Source: Pseudomaricurvus hydrocarbonicus (GTDB lineage Bacteria > Pseudomonadota > Gammaproteobacteria > Pseudomonadales > Cellvibrionaceae). Taken from it: a stretch of 64,000 bases of DNA. The translations under genes and the position numbers were made by a program. This document shows positions 44,133 to 53,578 of the stretch, piece after piece (positions within the stretch are counted from its first letter, which is position 1; each line of letters starts with the position of its first letter). The DNA is taken from assembly GCF_011602365.1 (NCBI RefSeq), contig NZ_JAAONZ010000012.1:1-64000 (forward strand), written 5' to 3'. The notes beneath the pieces were generated by a model that made no database searches, was not told where the DNA came from, and saw only the letters and a program-made list of their open reading frames with translations.

Positions 44133-45296
44133 ATGTTGAAGCTAACAATTCGTGCTGCATTGATCGCAAGTCTGTGTATTACCGGTTTGGTATCTGCGGG
44201 AACACAGGCTTCGATAAATTGCCCTCTGGCTAATCAGCCGTTTTCGCTGGACATGCCCCTGAGTGATGCATTCAGGAATGAAACGGCAAAGCAGCTGATT
44301 CACCAGTACGCGCCTAATCTCGGACACGGTTTGACGGCCAGCTTTGGGGGAGGGGACCTGCCTGAATCTTTTGCCAATATTATGTCGCCGCGCTTGTTGT
44401 TGAGTTTTGAGGGTATATCACTGGAGCCCAAACAGTTGGCCGCCCTTGAACGTCAGCTGCAAGAGATTCCCGTGACGCAAGTGGATCGTACTCAACGCTG
44501 TCAACGTTATGATAACGACCGGCCCACGTTGCCGGAAGATCTCAGTGGCACTGCCGTGCTTGTGTTTCAAAAGATTACCGGTTTTCGCGATGAACCTTCG
44601 GTGCAGGCGGCAGCCACCGCCTTGCGTACACTGGCCAAAAGGCATGGCTGGAAAATCGTGTTCAGCGAGCAGGGGGGTGTGTTTAATCCGCAAGATCTGG
44701 CGCGTTTCGATACCTTGATCTGGAATAACGTCAGTGGTGATGCGCTGACACTGGAACAGCGTCAGGCTTTTAAAGATTACCTCAGTCATGGTGGTGGCTT
44801 TGTCGGCATTCACGGTTCCGGGGGCGACCCGGTGTATTTTTGGGACTGGTACGCCGATGATGTGATCGGTGCGCGCTTTATCGGCCACCCCGCGGATCCT
44901 CAATTTCAGATGGCTACCGTCAAGGTAGAAAATCACCACCCGGTATTGTCTGCGGGATTGCCTGATAACTGGTCTATGAACGAAGAGTGGTATTCGTTTA
45001 GAGCCTCACAGAAAAAGACCGAAACCTCGGTTGTCGCCGATAAATATGTCGTCGCCAGCCTCGACGAATCCACCTATTCCCCCAAAGGGTTCGGCGGACA
45101 GGACTTAAGTATGGGTGATCATCCCATTGCCTGGGCTCAGTGTCTGGCAAAAGGGCGAGTGTTTTATACCGCGATTGGTCACCTTGCGGAAAATTACACC
45201 GAGCCTAACAGCGCCCGCTTACTGGAAAACGGCATTCTTTGGTCTCTCAATCAGGATCAGACCTCCTGCCAGCAAAGCCTGCAGATCGATCAATAG
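44133..45296 (+). CDS. Secreted ThuA-domain protein
   Basis: 387 residues from the ATG at 44133 (MLKLTIRAALIAS), which has TAAGG 8-10 nt upstream; the frame is open from 44031 inside the GH1 gene. A signal peptide is followed by ~105 residues of unknown type, then a ThuA-like class I glutaminase-amidotransferase fold: TAVLVFQKITGFRDEPSVQA, FNPQDLARFDTLIWNNVSGD, LSHGGGFVGIHGSGGDPVYF, PVLSAGLPDNWSMNEEWYSF, HPIAWAQCLAKGRVFYTAIG. ThuA proteins are linked to 3-keto-glycoside metabolism (for example trehalose use by ThuAB). Adjacent sugar dehydrogenase subunits make a role in processing 3-keto-glycosides likely; inferred. Confidence 0.82.
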   Translation: MLKLTIRAALIASLCITGLVSAGTQASINCPLANQPFSLDMPLSDAFRNETAKQLIHQYAPNLGHGLTASFGGGDLPESFANIMSPRLLLSFEGISLEPKQLAALERQLQEIPVTQVDRTQRCQRYDNDRPTLPEDLSGTAVLVFQKITGFRDEPSVQAAATALRTLAKRHGWKIVFSEQGGVFNPQDLARFDTLIWNNVSGDALTLEQRQAFKDYLSHGGGFVGIHGSGGDPVYFWDWYADDVIGARFIGHPADPQFQMATVKVENHHPVLSAGLPDNWSMNEEWYSFRASQKKTETSVVADKYVVASLDESTYSPKGFGGQDLSMGDHPIAWAQCLAKGRVFYTAIGHLAENYTEPNSARLLENGILWSLNQDQTSCQQSLQIDQ

Positions 45297-45325
45297 TATC
45301 GGCCCAAACAACAGCGAGACTCACC

Positions 45326-45916
45326 ATGAACAGTACTGACCGCCACAACCGCCGGTTACTGCTTAAACGAACGGCTATGGCACTGGGTGTGGTGGCGTTA
45401 AGCCCAGGGGTGTTGGCCGCCGCCACGACAGAATTACCTACTGGCCCGGTAGACACTGTCTTTACGTCCGATCAGGCCGAACTGATTCAGGTGCTGGCGG
45501 AGTTGATCATCCCCACCACCGCAACGCCTGGTGCCATAGGTGCAGGTGTGCCGGAGTTTATCGGCCGACTGGTGGCGACAACCTTTAACGACGTTCATCA
45601 ACAAACGTTTCTGGACGGGTTAACGGCCATGAATCAAGCCACACTCAAAAAATTCAAAACGAACTTAGTGGCTGCTGACGACCGGCAGCGAAGCCATATC
45701 ATGGATTGGCTTGAAGACAGTACGTTTGCCCAAAGCAGCGAAAGTCCAGAATTTCAAGCTTACAAAGAACTGAAAGAGTTAACGGTATTTGGCTATTACA
45801 CGTCCGAAATTGGCGCCACCCAGGAGCTGCAATACGCCCCCGTACCGGGTGCTTATCGGGGCAACTTACCGCTCAAAGAGGTCGGTAAAACCTGGGCCAC
45901 GGCCAATTTATTTTAA
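45326..45916 (+). CDS. Gluconate/glucoside dehydrogenase small subunit (GluDH3 family)
   Basis: 196 residues starting at the ATG at 45326. A Tat-like signal NRRLLLKRTAMALGVVALSP precedes a helical domain typical of subunit 3 of gluconate 2-dehydrogenase and of the small subunit of glucoside 3-dehydrogenase (ELIQVLAELIIPTTATPGAI, GAGVPEFI, TVFGYYTSEIGATQELQYAP, the last being the family C-terminal motif). It escorts the GMC flavoprotein to the periplasm and helps electron transfer. The GMC gene follows after 24 bp. Confidence 0.88.
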   Translation: MNSTDRHNRRLLLKRTAMALGVVALSPGVLAAATTELPTGPVDTVFTSDQAELIQVLAELIIPTTATPGAIGAGVPEFIGRLVATTFNDVHQQTFLDGLTAMNQATLKKFKTNLVAADDRQRSHIMDWLEDSTFAQSSESPEFQAYKELKELTVFGYYTSEIGATQELQYAPVPGAYRGNLPLKEVGKTWATANLF

Positions 45917-45940
45917 CCTGTCAGTAACGGGACTTAATGT

Positions 45941-47635
45941 ATGTCAGATGCAGTTTTCGATGTCATTGTGGTCGGCTCGGGTATCTCCGGCGGCTGGGCA
46001 GCAAAAGAATTTTGTGAAAAAGGTTTAAAGACTCTGGTCATTGAGCGGGGGCGAAATTACAAACATCGCGAGGATTATAAAAACGACTTCGCGCGTCCCT
46101 GGGATCTACCCGGGCGCGGGTATTTGAACGAGGATGTGATTGCCAACGATTACCCGATTCAAGTGAAGTCCCGGGTGCTGGATGAATACAACCACGAACG
46201 CTTCGTCAATGATCGTGAACAACCCTATATCCAGCAGCAACCGTTCGACTGGATCCGAGGCAATCAAACCGGCGGTCGTTCATTACTGTGGGGACGCCAA
46301 ACCTACCGCATGTCTGACTTCAACTTTGAAGAGAATCAGCGCGACGGATTTGGCACGGATTGGCCCATCCGCTACGCCGACCTCGAATCCTGGTACGATT
46401 ATGTGGAAGAATTTGTTGGCGTCAGCGGCAACCGCGACGGCATTCCTCATTTACCGGATGGCAACTTTTTGCCACCCATGGAAATGAACTGCCTGGAACA
46501 GCAGGTATCGGCCAAAATCAGCGAAACCTTTCCGGGACGCAAAATGATTATTGGTCGGGCCGCGCACTTGACCCAGCCGAAAAAAATACACGAGGAATTG
46601 GGCCGCGGCAAATGCATGTACCGCAACCAATGCGCTCGGGGCTGCTCGTTTGGGGCCTATTTTAGCAGTCAAAGTGCTACATTGCCGGCGGCTGAACGCA
46701 CCGGCAACCTGACCTTGTTGAACGATGCGGTTGTTCAACGGTTGGTGTTTGATAAGCAGCAGGGAAGAGTGTCTGGTGTTGAGATTGTGGATCGGGTGAC
46801 CCTGGAAAAACGCACGTATAAAGCCAAAGTCGTTTTTATGTGCGCCTCCACCCTCGGTACAACGCAGATTCTGCTCAACTCCACCTCAGACACCTTCCCC
46901 GATGGTCTGGGGAATAGCAGTGGCACATTGGGTCACTATTTGATGGATCACAATATTGGTGGTGGGGCAATGGGCATCTTTCACGGACTGAAAGACCGTT
47001 ATTATTCGGGCCGTCGTCCCAGTGGCATTTATGTGCCGCGGTTTCAAAACCTGGATGGTGACAAACGCTCCTATTTACGGGGCTTTGGGTATCAGGGCGG
47101 TGCTTCTCGTGATGATTGGAAGGCACAAGCCAATGACGCCGGTTATGGCGCCGAACTGAAGCAGAAGTTGCAGTCACCCGGTGCCTGGAAAATGGTGTTG
47201 ATGGGATTTGGAGAAATGCTGCCCCGCTATGAGAACGCAGTGTCGCTCGATAAACAGCAAACAGACCGCTGGGGCATGCCGCTGTTAAAAGTCAATACCA
47301 GTTGGGGCGACAACGAACACCAGATGACCGAGGATATGATTACGTCAGCCGTGGAAATGCTGTCCGCCAGCGGCCTGGACAATATCGTGCCGATCAAAAC
47401 CGGTAACACCCCTGGCACGGGCATTCATGAGATGGGGACTGCGCGCATGGGCCGGGACCCTAAAACCTCGGTGCTGAACGCCCACAATCAGATGCACGAT
47501 GTCCCCAATGTATTTGTCACGGATGGTTCGGCCATGGCGTCCGGTGGGTGTCAGAATCCGTCATTAACCTATATGGCGCTGACGGCAAGAGCGGTAGATT
47601 ATGCCGTTAAAGAGATGAAAACCAGCCGAATTTGA
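45941..47635 (+). CDS. GMC-family FAD dehydrogenase, likely sugar/glucoside 3-dehydrogenase large subunit
   Basis: 564 residues. FAD-binding VVGSGISGGWAAKEFCEKG (10-28) with ERG at the second strand end, GGRSLLWGRQTYRMSDFNFE, the cysteine-rich RGKCMYRNQCARGCSFGAYF, and the C-terminal GTARMGRDPKTSVLN and ASGGCQNPSLTYMALTARA (catalytic His/Asn region of GMC enzymes, here Asn) are all present. It has no signal of its own and is probably piggy-backed through Tat by the small subunit encoded just upstream. Such pairs oxidise the C3 hydroxyl of glucosides (or gluconate C2) and feed electrons to cytochrome c. With ThuA and GH1 neighbours, glycoside C3 oxidation is favoured. Confidence 0.88.
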   Translation: MSDAVFDVIVVGSGISGGWAAKEFCEKGLKTLVIERGRNYKHREDYKNDFARPWDLPGRGYLNEDVIANDYPIQVKSRVLDEYNHERFVNDREQPYIQQQPFDWIRGNQTGGRSLLWGRQTYRMSDFNFEENQRDGFGTDWPIRYADLESWYDYVEEFVGVSGNRDGIPHLPDGNFLPPMEMNCLEQQVSAKISETFPGRKMIIGRAAHLTQPKKIHEELGRGKCMYRNQCARGCSFGAYFSSQSATLPAAERTGNLTLLNDAVVQRLVFDKQQGRVSGVEIVDRVTLEKRTYKAKVVFMCASTLGTTQILLNSTSDTFPDGLGNSSGTLGHYLMDHNIGGGAMGIFHGLKDRYYSGRRPSGIYVPRFQNLDGDKRSYLRGFGYQGGASRDDWKAQANDAGYGAELKQKLQSPGAWKMVLMGFGEMLPRYENAVSLDKQQTDRWGMPLLKVNTSWGDNEHQMTEDMITSAVEMLSASGLDNIVPIKTGNTPGTGIHEMGTARMGRDPKTSVLNAHNQMHDVPNVFVTDGSAMASGGCQNPSLTYMALTARAVDYAVKEMKTSRI

Positions 47636-47647
47636 TCATTTGCTGTT

Positions 47648-47673
47648 GCTCTGTCACGAGTTTGTGACAGAGC
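47648..47673. terminator. Hairpin after the GMC dehydrogenase gene
   Basis: GCTCTGTCAC (47648-47657) is perfectly inverted as GTGACAGAGC (47664-47673), loop GAGTTT, starting 12 bp after the stop. There is no T-run, so it may slow decay or end transcription by another route, or be an operator for the following GH51 gene. Confidence 0.5.
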
Positions 47674-47869
47674 GACGCCAGACTGCAGAACACCCTGCGC
47701 AGCCAGTATTTAATGGATGGCAGAGGTGTATGTTTTACAACATTTTTCTGTGACGTATGGCTGGGCAAGGGCGTCTTCGACCTATCAAAACACCTCCTCA
47801 ATTCATACGGCATTAACTGCGCAGACGGCCACGTTTGCCACTAATGTCTACCAGCATGCAGGACTCAAC

Positions 47870-49507
47870 ATGAAAACAATCCATGCGTTTAATTGGTCGA
47901 GAATCCGGGTATTCCTGATGTTGATCTCAGGTGCCATGCTAGCCACACCTTCATTGGCCGAGCAGAACAGCAGTATTCGCCTGAATCCTTCACAGCCGGG
48001 TCATACCATTAATCGTGATATCTTTGGCCAGTTTGCCGAACATATCGGTGAGGGTATTTATGGCGGGATTTGGGTTGGCGAAGACTCCAAAATCCCCAAT
48101 GTAAAGGGTATCCGTGCCGATGTAGTGAAAGCGCTGCGGGCCATCAAGGTGCCTGTGGTGCGTTGGCCCGGTGGTTGTTACGCCGATCAATATCACTGGC
48201 GTGAGGGTGTGGGTCCGCAGAGCTCGCGCGTTGATCGCATCAATCCCTGGGGCAATGTGATTGAACCCAATCACTTTGGTACCGATGAGTTCATGGAATT
48301 TGTACAGCAAATCGGCAGTGAAGCGTATATCAACCTCAACCTGGGTTCCGGTACGGTGCAGGAAGCTGCTGACTGGCTGGAATATATGACGACAGACCTG
48401 CCCACAACTCTGGCAAAACAACGTGCAGCCAATGGTCATACAGCACCCTACCGTGTGAAATACATCGGCTTTGGCAACGAAGCCTGGGGCTGTGGTGGGG
48501 CGATGACCGCGGATGAATATTTTGCACGCCTTAAGGCCTATAGTGTGTTTGCCCTGAACCACAATCCTCAACAGCGTTTTGCGGGTATCGATCTGCTGTT
48601 TGATCGCGATGCTCACAATCCGCATGCCATGCAGCGCATCGCTGCTGGCCCCAACGACACTGACACTGCGTTTACCGAGGCTCTGATGAAAAAATGGGCC
48701 GCAGCGCCTGGTTACCTGCCGCTGTTTGATGCCATGTCGCTGCATCATTACACCATGACGCGCGGCCCCATGTCAGATGCCTCACAGGATTTTGATGAAT
48801 CAGACTACGCTACCTTCGCGCAACTAGCTTTGAACATGGACCGTGTCATTACCCTGCATACGGAGATCATGGACACATACGACCCGCAGAAAAAAGTTGC
48901 CTTGGTGGTGGACGAGTGGGGTAACTGGCTAAAACCCGATATCGCCGAAAACCCCAAATTTCTGAAACAACAGAATAGCCTGCGCGACGCCATTACCGCG
49001 TCGCTGACACTGAATGTTTTCGCCCGTCACGCCGATCGGGTGCGCATGAGCAATATTGCGCAAATGGTCAATGTGATTCAGTCCATGATACTCACCGATG
49101 GCGAGAAAATGTTGCTGACACCGACATACCATATTTACCACATGTACGTGCCTTTCCAGGATGCGACGTTGATACCGATCAGTATTGATAGCGGAAGATA
49201 CCGCATGGACGATATCAACCTGCCTCAGATCGATGCCATTGCTGCCCGGGACGCGAACGGAAAACTCTGGCTGGCGCTGACCAACATCGATCCAGTCGAT
49301 AGTGCTGACATTACCCTGCAGTTAGAGGGGATGGTGGTCAAGTCTGCTAAGGGCGAAGTGTTGACAGCCCCCCGGGTCGACACGGTCAATCGCTTTGATG
49401 AGCCAGCGGCGGTGGTTCCCAAGCCAGTTAAGTTTACCGCCAAAAATTCCAGGTTGTTGTTGTCACTACCGCCGAAATCAGTGACGGTTGTAGAGTTAAA
49501 GGGTTAG
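47870..49507 (+). CDS. GH51 alpha-L-arabinofuranosidase, secreted
   Basis: 545 residues from the ATG at 47870 (MKTIHAFNWSRIRV), with a signal peptide cut near LAEQ; the frame is open from 47717, but the extra 51 residues look non-coding. GH51 features: INRDIFGQFAEHIGEGIYGG, VVRWPGGCYADQYHW, acid/base Glu204 in GFGNEAWGCGG, and nucleophile Glu349 in VVDEWGNW. A C-terminal beta-sandwich ends the protein. It releases L-arabinose from arabinan, arabinoxylan or arabinosyl flavonoids. It follows the GMC gene by about 230 bp, so it may have its own promoter; no arabinose catabolic genes are seen in this window. Confidence 0.9.
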   Translation: MKTIHAFNWSRIRVFLMLISGAMLATPSLAEQNSSIRLNPSQPGHTINRDIFGQFAEHIGEGIYGGIWVGEDSKIPNVKGIRADVVKALRAIKVPVVRWPGGCYADQYHWREGVGPQSSRVDRINPWGNVIEPNHFGTDEFMEFVQQIGSEAYINLNLGSGTVQEAADWLEYMTTDLPTTLAKQRAANGHTAPYRVKYIGFGNEAWGCGGAMTADEYFARLKAYSVFALNHNPQQRFAGIDLLFDRDAHNPHAMQRIAAGPNDTDTAFTEALMKKWAAAPGYLPLFDAMSLHHYTMTRGPMSDASQDFDESDYATFAQLALNMDRVITLHTEIMDTYDPQKKVALVVDEWGNWLKPDIAENPKFLKQQNSLRDAITASLTLNVFARHADRVRMSNIAQMVNVIQSMILTDGEKMLLTPTYHIYHMYVPFQDATLIPISIDSGRYRMDDINLPQIDAIAARDANGKLWLALTNIDPVDSADITLQLEGMVVKSAKGEVLTAPRVDTVNRFDEPAAVVPKPVKFTAKNSRLLLSLPPKSVTVVELKG

Positions 49508-49708
49508 CGGGCCGTTGATGAAGCGCTGTAACGTGAATGTGTTGAACCGTGTTGAGCCAATGTTACACAGTAGAAACAGGTAGCGCAAAGTTACCTGTTA
49601 AGCGGAATAAATTGCATAAGATAATGTTATTGATGCTGTTGGCAGTGTCGTAGCTGATGACTTGCACTAATAAGGAATAGAGTAACAACATAACCAGGAA
49701 ACATCCTA

Positions 49709-51106
49709 CTAGGCAAAATCCTTTGAGCGGATATTCAGCGCCGCAATACCCGCCAGCACCAACGGCACGGCAAACACTACAAAAGTGGTGGCCAGACCTG
49801 CGCCGGACTGCAACAGGTAGCCACCGACCATCGGGCCTAATACCGCACCCGCACGACCGGCACCGACCGCCCAGCCGATGCCGGTGGTACGAATTTCAGT
49901 GGGGTAGAGGCGGGCGGCGGTTGGCCAGAAGCCATTAAAGCCGCCGTTGAGGGTGATGCCGATAATGAACGCGGTGAGCAGAATAAAAAATACGCTCATC
50001 TGTGTTGTGCCAAAAATGATCAGGGTAATGGCCGCGAGTGTGAAGAACGCAAAAATCATGCGTTGCAAGCCGAAGCGTGCGGAGATCCAGCCCAGAAAAA
50101 TACTGCCGACGAAGGAGCCCAGGTTGTAGGCGGTTCCGGCGTAGATGCCTTTTTCCAGGGGCAGGCCTGCATCGACGGCAATCTTCGGGATCCAGCTGAT
50201 GACAAAATAGAGGGTGAAAAACCCCAGGAACACACCGGTCCACAACATGATGGTGGAAAATTGCCGGGTGCCCTGAAAGAGCGCTTTGACACTGGTTTTG
50301 TGGTGTGCGTCGTCGGGCTTTTCCGGCAAGCTTTGAAGCACAGGCGCTTTCATGCGGGACAAGGTTTTATTGATGGCGGTGAAGGCACCTTTGGGTTGTC
50401 TTTTCGCCAGGAACTCCAGGGACTCGGGCATCAGGAAGTACACCAGCGGCAGCATGATGGCAGTCATCGCAGCTGCGACAATGAACATTGGCTGCCAGCC
50501 GTGATCCGGCATGATGGCGGCGGAGGTAAATCCGGTGAGGACCGCTCCGATGGGAAAGCCCGCCTGTACCAGGGACACGCAGAAATTGCGGTGTTTTTCC
50601 GAGGAATATTCCGATGCCATTGAGGCCATGCTGGCCAGAATTGCCCCTACCCCCAGACCGGTATAGATGCGGGCTGCTGCCAGCTGAATGACGGACTGAG
50701 ACAAACCGGATAACAACATGCCACTGGCGATGATAAAAATGGCGATCATGATCATCCTGCGCCGGCCAATAACGTCGGCATAGGGTGCGATTGCCAGGCA
50801 GCCAAACGTCATACCCACCAGAGCCGCACTGAAGACGACCCCAAGCGCGGCGGGTTGAATTGACCAGTCCTGGGCCAGCACCGGGGCGGCGTAGGACATC
50901 AGCACCACGTCCATACCATCCAGCATGTTCAGTACAAAGCAAATCAATACCACGAGGATTTGCAGGCCGGACATGCGGTTATCGTCCACCAATGTGCGTA
51001 TGCGTTGAATGCAGTCCTGATAGTTGGAGGTACTGGTACTACAGTTATCACTCTTGGCAGGGAGCAGCGTTTCATCTGGGGCGGTGGCAGAGGCAGTGAT
51101 GGACAT
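49709..51106 (-). CDS. MFS transporter, AAHS (aromatic acid:H+ symporter) family
   Basis: 465 residues, 12 membrane segments after a ~45-residue N-terminal cytosolic part. DGMDVVLMSYAAPVLAQDW carries the family DG-x-D motif in helix 1; GCLAIAPYADVIGRRRMIMI is the loop 2-3 motif (DxxGRR). Helix 11 includes GWAVGAGRAGAVLGPMVGGY. The family (PcaK, MhpT, GalT, BenK) takes up aromatic acids, such as protocatechuate, gallate, or shikimate/quinate relatives. Its location downstream of the LysR gene and beside the shikimate/protocatechuate genes supports import of a hydroxybenzoate or shikimate; specificity is inferred. Confidence 0.88.
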   Translation of the reverse strand: MSITASATAPDETLLPAKSDNCSTSTSNYQDCIQRIRTLVDDNRMSGLQILVVLICFVLNMLDGMDVVLMSYAAPVLAQDWSIQPAALGVVFSAALVGMTFGCLAIAPYADVIGRRRMIMIAIFIIASGMLLSGLSQSVIQLAAARIYTGLGVGAILASMASMASEYSSEKHRNFCVSLVQAGFPIGAVLTGFTSAAIMPDHGWQPMFIVAAAMTAIMLPLVYFLMPESLEFLAKRQPKGAFTAINKTLSRMKAPVLQSLPEKPDDAHHKTSVKALFQGTRQFSTIMLWTGVFLGFFTLYFVISWIPKIAVDAGLPLEKGIYAGTAYNLGSFVGSIFLGWISARFGLQRMIFAFFTLAAITLIIFGTTQMSVFFILLTAFIIGITLNGGFNGFWPTAARLYPTEIRTTGIGWAVGAGRAGAVLGPMVGGYLLQSGAGLATTFVVFAVPLVLAGIAALNIRSKDFA

Positions 51107-51129
51107 GTTCTATCCTGAGTTCTTAAGTT

Positions 51130-51192
51130 ATTTATTAGTATATAGACAGCCAATTCTTGGAACGTTGACCACTATTTATTCGTATATTGACC
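51130..51192. promoter_or_regulatory. 19-bp direct repeat upstream of the AAHS transporter gene
   Basis: TATTTATTAGTATATAGAC (51130-51148) and TATTTATTCGTATATTGAC (51174-51192) match at 17 of 19 positions and are 44 bp apart start to start, about four helix turns. They lie 24-86 bp upstream of the transporter start, so they are likely sites for a regulator, possibly the adjacent LysR protein. The rest of the 334-bp gap (51107-51440) is AT-rich and holds no recognised gene. Confidence 0.55.
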
Positions 51193-51440
51193 TTCGATGC
51201 TTGGCAACCATGTTCCGGATGTTGGACTCCCGGGTGTTGGGTCAGACAGATCAACAGCTTCATGGTAACGAGATCGACCACAGACACTCAATTACTCTAT
51301 CGTGCTCATCCTATAACATTGCATTATGGGCCCATGAGCCTCCAAATCGACCGGCTGGGCTTACCAGCTGGAGATGAATCTCAAGGCCGAGATAGGACTA
51401 AGGTGGGCAACAGCAGACGATATGAGTCCTGAGGTTCACG

Positions 51441-52331
51441 TTACTCTAAAGAGCGAATCTCCGTTTTGGCCAAATCGTAGAATTTACGCACGTTGTTGGA
51501 CAGGGATATCCCGTTATGACGAATAAAATACAAGCGTTGCTTGCTGTTTTTGATGGGGATGGTCTTAAGGTTGGGAAAACGTTGAGGCATCGCTGTGTAT
51601 TCGAAGGCCACGGTGACCCCTAACCCCTGTTCGACCATCGCGCAGGCATCATCCGCATAGCGCACCATGACCGAGATGTTGGGTTCGCGCTCAATGTCTT
51701 CAAAGGCTTTGTTCAAGTGTGACCCCAGCAGGGTTTCAGCGTAGTAGGTAACCATGTCGTAAGCCACCATATCGGCAATGGTCATGGTTTTCTTTTTGGC
51801 CAGCGGGTGATCAAAGGGGACAACCGCCACCATGCCGATGTTGATGGATGGCTCTGCCATGAGCAGAGGATGATCCGGGTTGTACAGAGCCAGCGCAAAA
51901 TCGACCCTGCGCTGTGTAATGTATTCAGCAATGTCTTCATTGGGCAGGGTTTCCAGTTTGATACTGGAGCCGGGCATTTGAGCCCTGACCCTGGCAATCA
52001 GCCAGGGCAGGACATAGCTGGCCAGACTTGGCGGGCAGGCAATTTGAAATTTGAGGTCTTCCGGGCGCGTGATGCGGTTGATGGTGATGTCGAGATCTTC
52101 AATGCGCTTGTAAATGGGCTCGAGTTCTTTAAACAGCTCTTCGCCTTCCGGTGTGGGGATTAACCGGCCTTTGTGGCGCTCAAACAGGGCGATACCCAGT
52201 TTGTATTCCATGTATTTCAATAAACGGCTAATACCAGGCTGGGAAACGTGCAGTAATTCGGCCGCACCACTGATGGTTTTAGCAATCATGATTGCACGAA
52301 AAACTTCCAACTGTCTGAAATTTAACAGCAT
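51441..52331 (-). CDS. LysR-family regulator of the shikimate/hydroxybenzoate locus
   Basis: 296 residues. HTH: LRQLEVFRAIMIAKTISGAA ELLHVSQPGISRLLKYMEYK (residues ~5-45). Effector domain: FQIACPPSLASYVLPWLIAR, RVDFALALYNPDHPLLM, VAVVPFDHPLAKKKTMTIAD, MVEQGLGVTVAFEY. It is divergent from the shikimate dehydrogenase gene (253 bp) and on the same strand as the AAHS transporter gene downstream, so it probably controls both. An inverted repeat at 52530-52547 lies in the divergent promoter. Confidence 0.88.
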   Translation of the reverse strand: MLLNFRQLEVFRAIMIAKTISGAAELLHVSQPGISRLLKYMEYKLGIALFERHKGRLIPTPEGEELFKELEPIYKRIEDLDITINRITRPEDLKFQIACPPSLASYVLPWLIARVRAQMPGSSIKLETLPNEDIAEYITQRRVDFALALYNPDHPLLMAEPSINIGMVAVVPFDHPLAKKKTMTIADMVAYDMVTYYAETLLGSHLNKAFEDIEREPNISVMVRYADDACAMVEQGLGVTVAFEYTAMPQRFPNLKTIPIKNSKQRLYFIRHNGISLSNNVRKFYDLAKTEIRSLE

Positions 52332-52529
52332 CTACGAACCTTTTATTGTATTTGGTCACTTTGGGTATGCTATCAGTTATTCAGGTCCTGTCACTTTTTT
52401 TCCAAAATCAGTCGTCATTGAGCTCAGTGATAACCCGGTGTTATAGGTGATGGCACAGAAGATATTGTACAAGCAGATGGTGGTTGGAATTAAATGGCGT
52501 CAAGACTTCGTGTTCACAGACGTTAAGTC

Positions 52530-52547
52530 AATAGCGTAGCCGCTATT
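52530..52547. promoter_or_regulatory. Inverted repeat upstream of shikimate dehydrogenase gene
   Basis: AATAGCG (52530-52536) is inverted as CGCTATT (52541-52547), 4 bp apart, 38 bp before the ATG. Fits a LysR-type dimer site in the divergent promoter; binding is unproven. Confidence 0.45.
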
Positions 52548-52584
52548 CACAATATCGATAAATTCAAGCGTTTAGGGTAGTTCA

Positions 52585-53427
52585 ATGTCTCTAAAAATGG
52601 CTCTCATGGGGTCTGGAATCGCACGCTCACGTATGCCGCGTCTGCAACATTATCTAAGTGCATTGTCGGGCATTGCCATCGATTACGGCTTGCTGGATGG
52701 AGAAAACGTGACAGGTTTTGATCCGGTGAAAAGAGTTCAGCAGGCGAAATCGGAAGGGTTTTACGGTCTCAATGTGACCCATCCGTACAAACAGAAAATA
52801 GTTGATCTTGTCAGCGGCCCGATTGTCCACGGGCATGAGGCCATTGGCTCCTACAATACTCTCAAGTTCGAGAACGATGAGATTCTGGGTGCAAACACCG
52901 ACTTCAGTGGCTTCATTTCCGGTTATACATTTCGCCGGGGCGACCGTGCTCCCGGACAGGTATTGATTTGTGGTGCCGGCGGAGTTGGACGAGCGATCGC
53001 GTTTGCACTGTCTGAATTGGGGGCAAGTCATATCGCCATATTCGATGTCGTTCCCGGTCAAGCCGAATCACTGCGTGAGGCCTTACGTGAACGCGGTACC
53101 GAGTCTGAGGTGGTGTTATCAGACCAGTTAGAAGCGGTCATGCAACAAGTTGATGGTTTAGTCAACTGTACGGCGCTGGGCATGTACAGCCATCCCGGTT
53201 CAGCGTTTCCACTGTCAGCGATAGGCGCACAGCGCTGGGCGTTTGATGCTGTCTACACGCCATTGGAAACCGAATTTATGAAGCGCTGTAAAGCCGCTGG
53301 TATGCAGTGTCTTTCGGGGTTTGACCTGTGGATTTTCCAGGGTATCGATGCTTTTCAGCTGTTTACGGGGATTGAGGTCGAAGCCAATAACGAACTGATT
53401 TCCACCGCCTTAACGTGGCTGGATTAA
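52585..53427 (+). CDS. Catabolic shikimate (quinate) dehydrogenase
   Basis: 280 residues. The AroE-family catalytic motifs are present as GLNVTHPYKQKIVDLV (Lys) and ILGANTDFSGF (Asp), and CLSGFDLWIFQGIDAFQLFTG is the C-terminal Q-motif. The N-terminal substrate motif reads ARSRMPRLQHYLSAL rather than the SLSP of biosynthetic AroE, as in quinate/shikimate-utilisation enzymes. After GAGGVGRAIAFALSELGA, the strand ends IFDVVPGQ; an Asp here instead of the NRT of AroE suggests NAD+ rather than NADP+, as expected for catabolism. It forms 3-dehydroshikimate from shikimate. It is followed by the dehydratase gene (151 bp). Confidence 0.88.
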   Translation: MSLKMALMGSGIARSRMPRLQHYLSALSGIAIDYGLLDGENVTGFDPVKRVQQAKSEGFYGLNVTHPYKQKIVDLVSGPIVHGHEAIGSYNTLKFENDEILGANTDFSGFISGYTFRRGDRAPGQVLICGAGGVGRAIAFALSELGASHIAIFDVVPGQAESLREALRERGTESEVVLSDQLEAVMQQVDGLVNCTALGMYSHPGSAFPLSAIGAQRWAFDAVYTPLETEFMKRCKAAGMQCLSGFDLWIFQGIDAFQLFTGIEVEANNELISTALTWLD

Positions 53428-53578
53428 GCGGACAGATCCTTGTGTTGGCGCTGATTTTATTCGGATTTTTTTCAAGCCGGCTGGACTGGAAATGGCCAGG
53501 GTTGAGATAGGACGCTAAAGGTGTTTATGCCATGAAATATTTAAACTGGACCTGTTCTGACCCGGAGAGTGAGACCTG

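Noticed and set aside
47990-48748. 252-codon minus-strand frame opposite the GH51 gene
   Set aside because: Antisense to catalytic motifs of GH51; no family match.
49575-49599. AACAGGTA / TACCTGTT inverted repeat after the GH51 gene
   Set aside because: Short arms with 9-bp spacer, no T-run, between convergent genes; too weak to assign.
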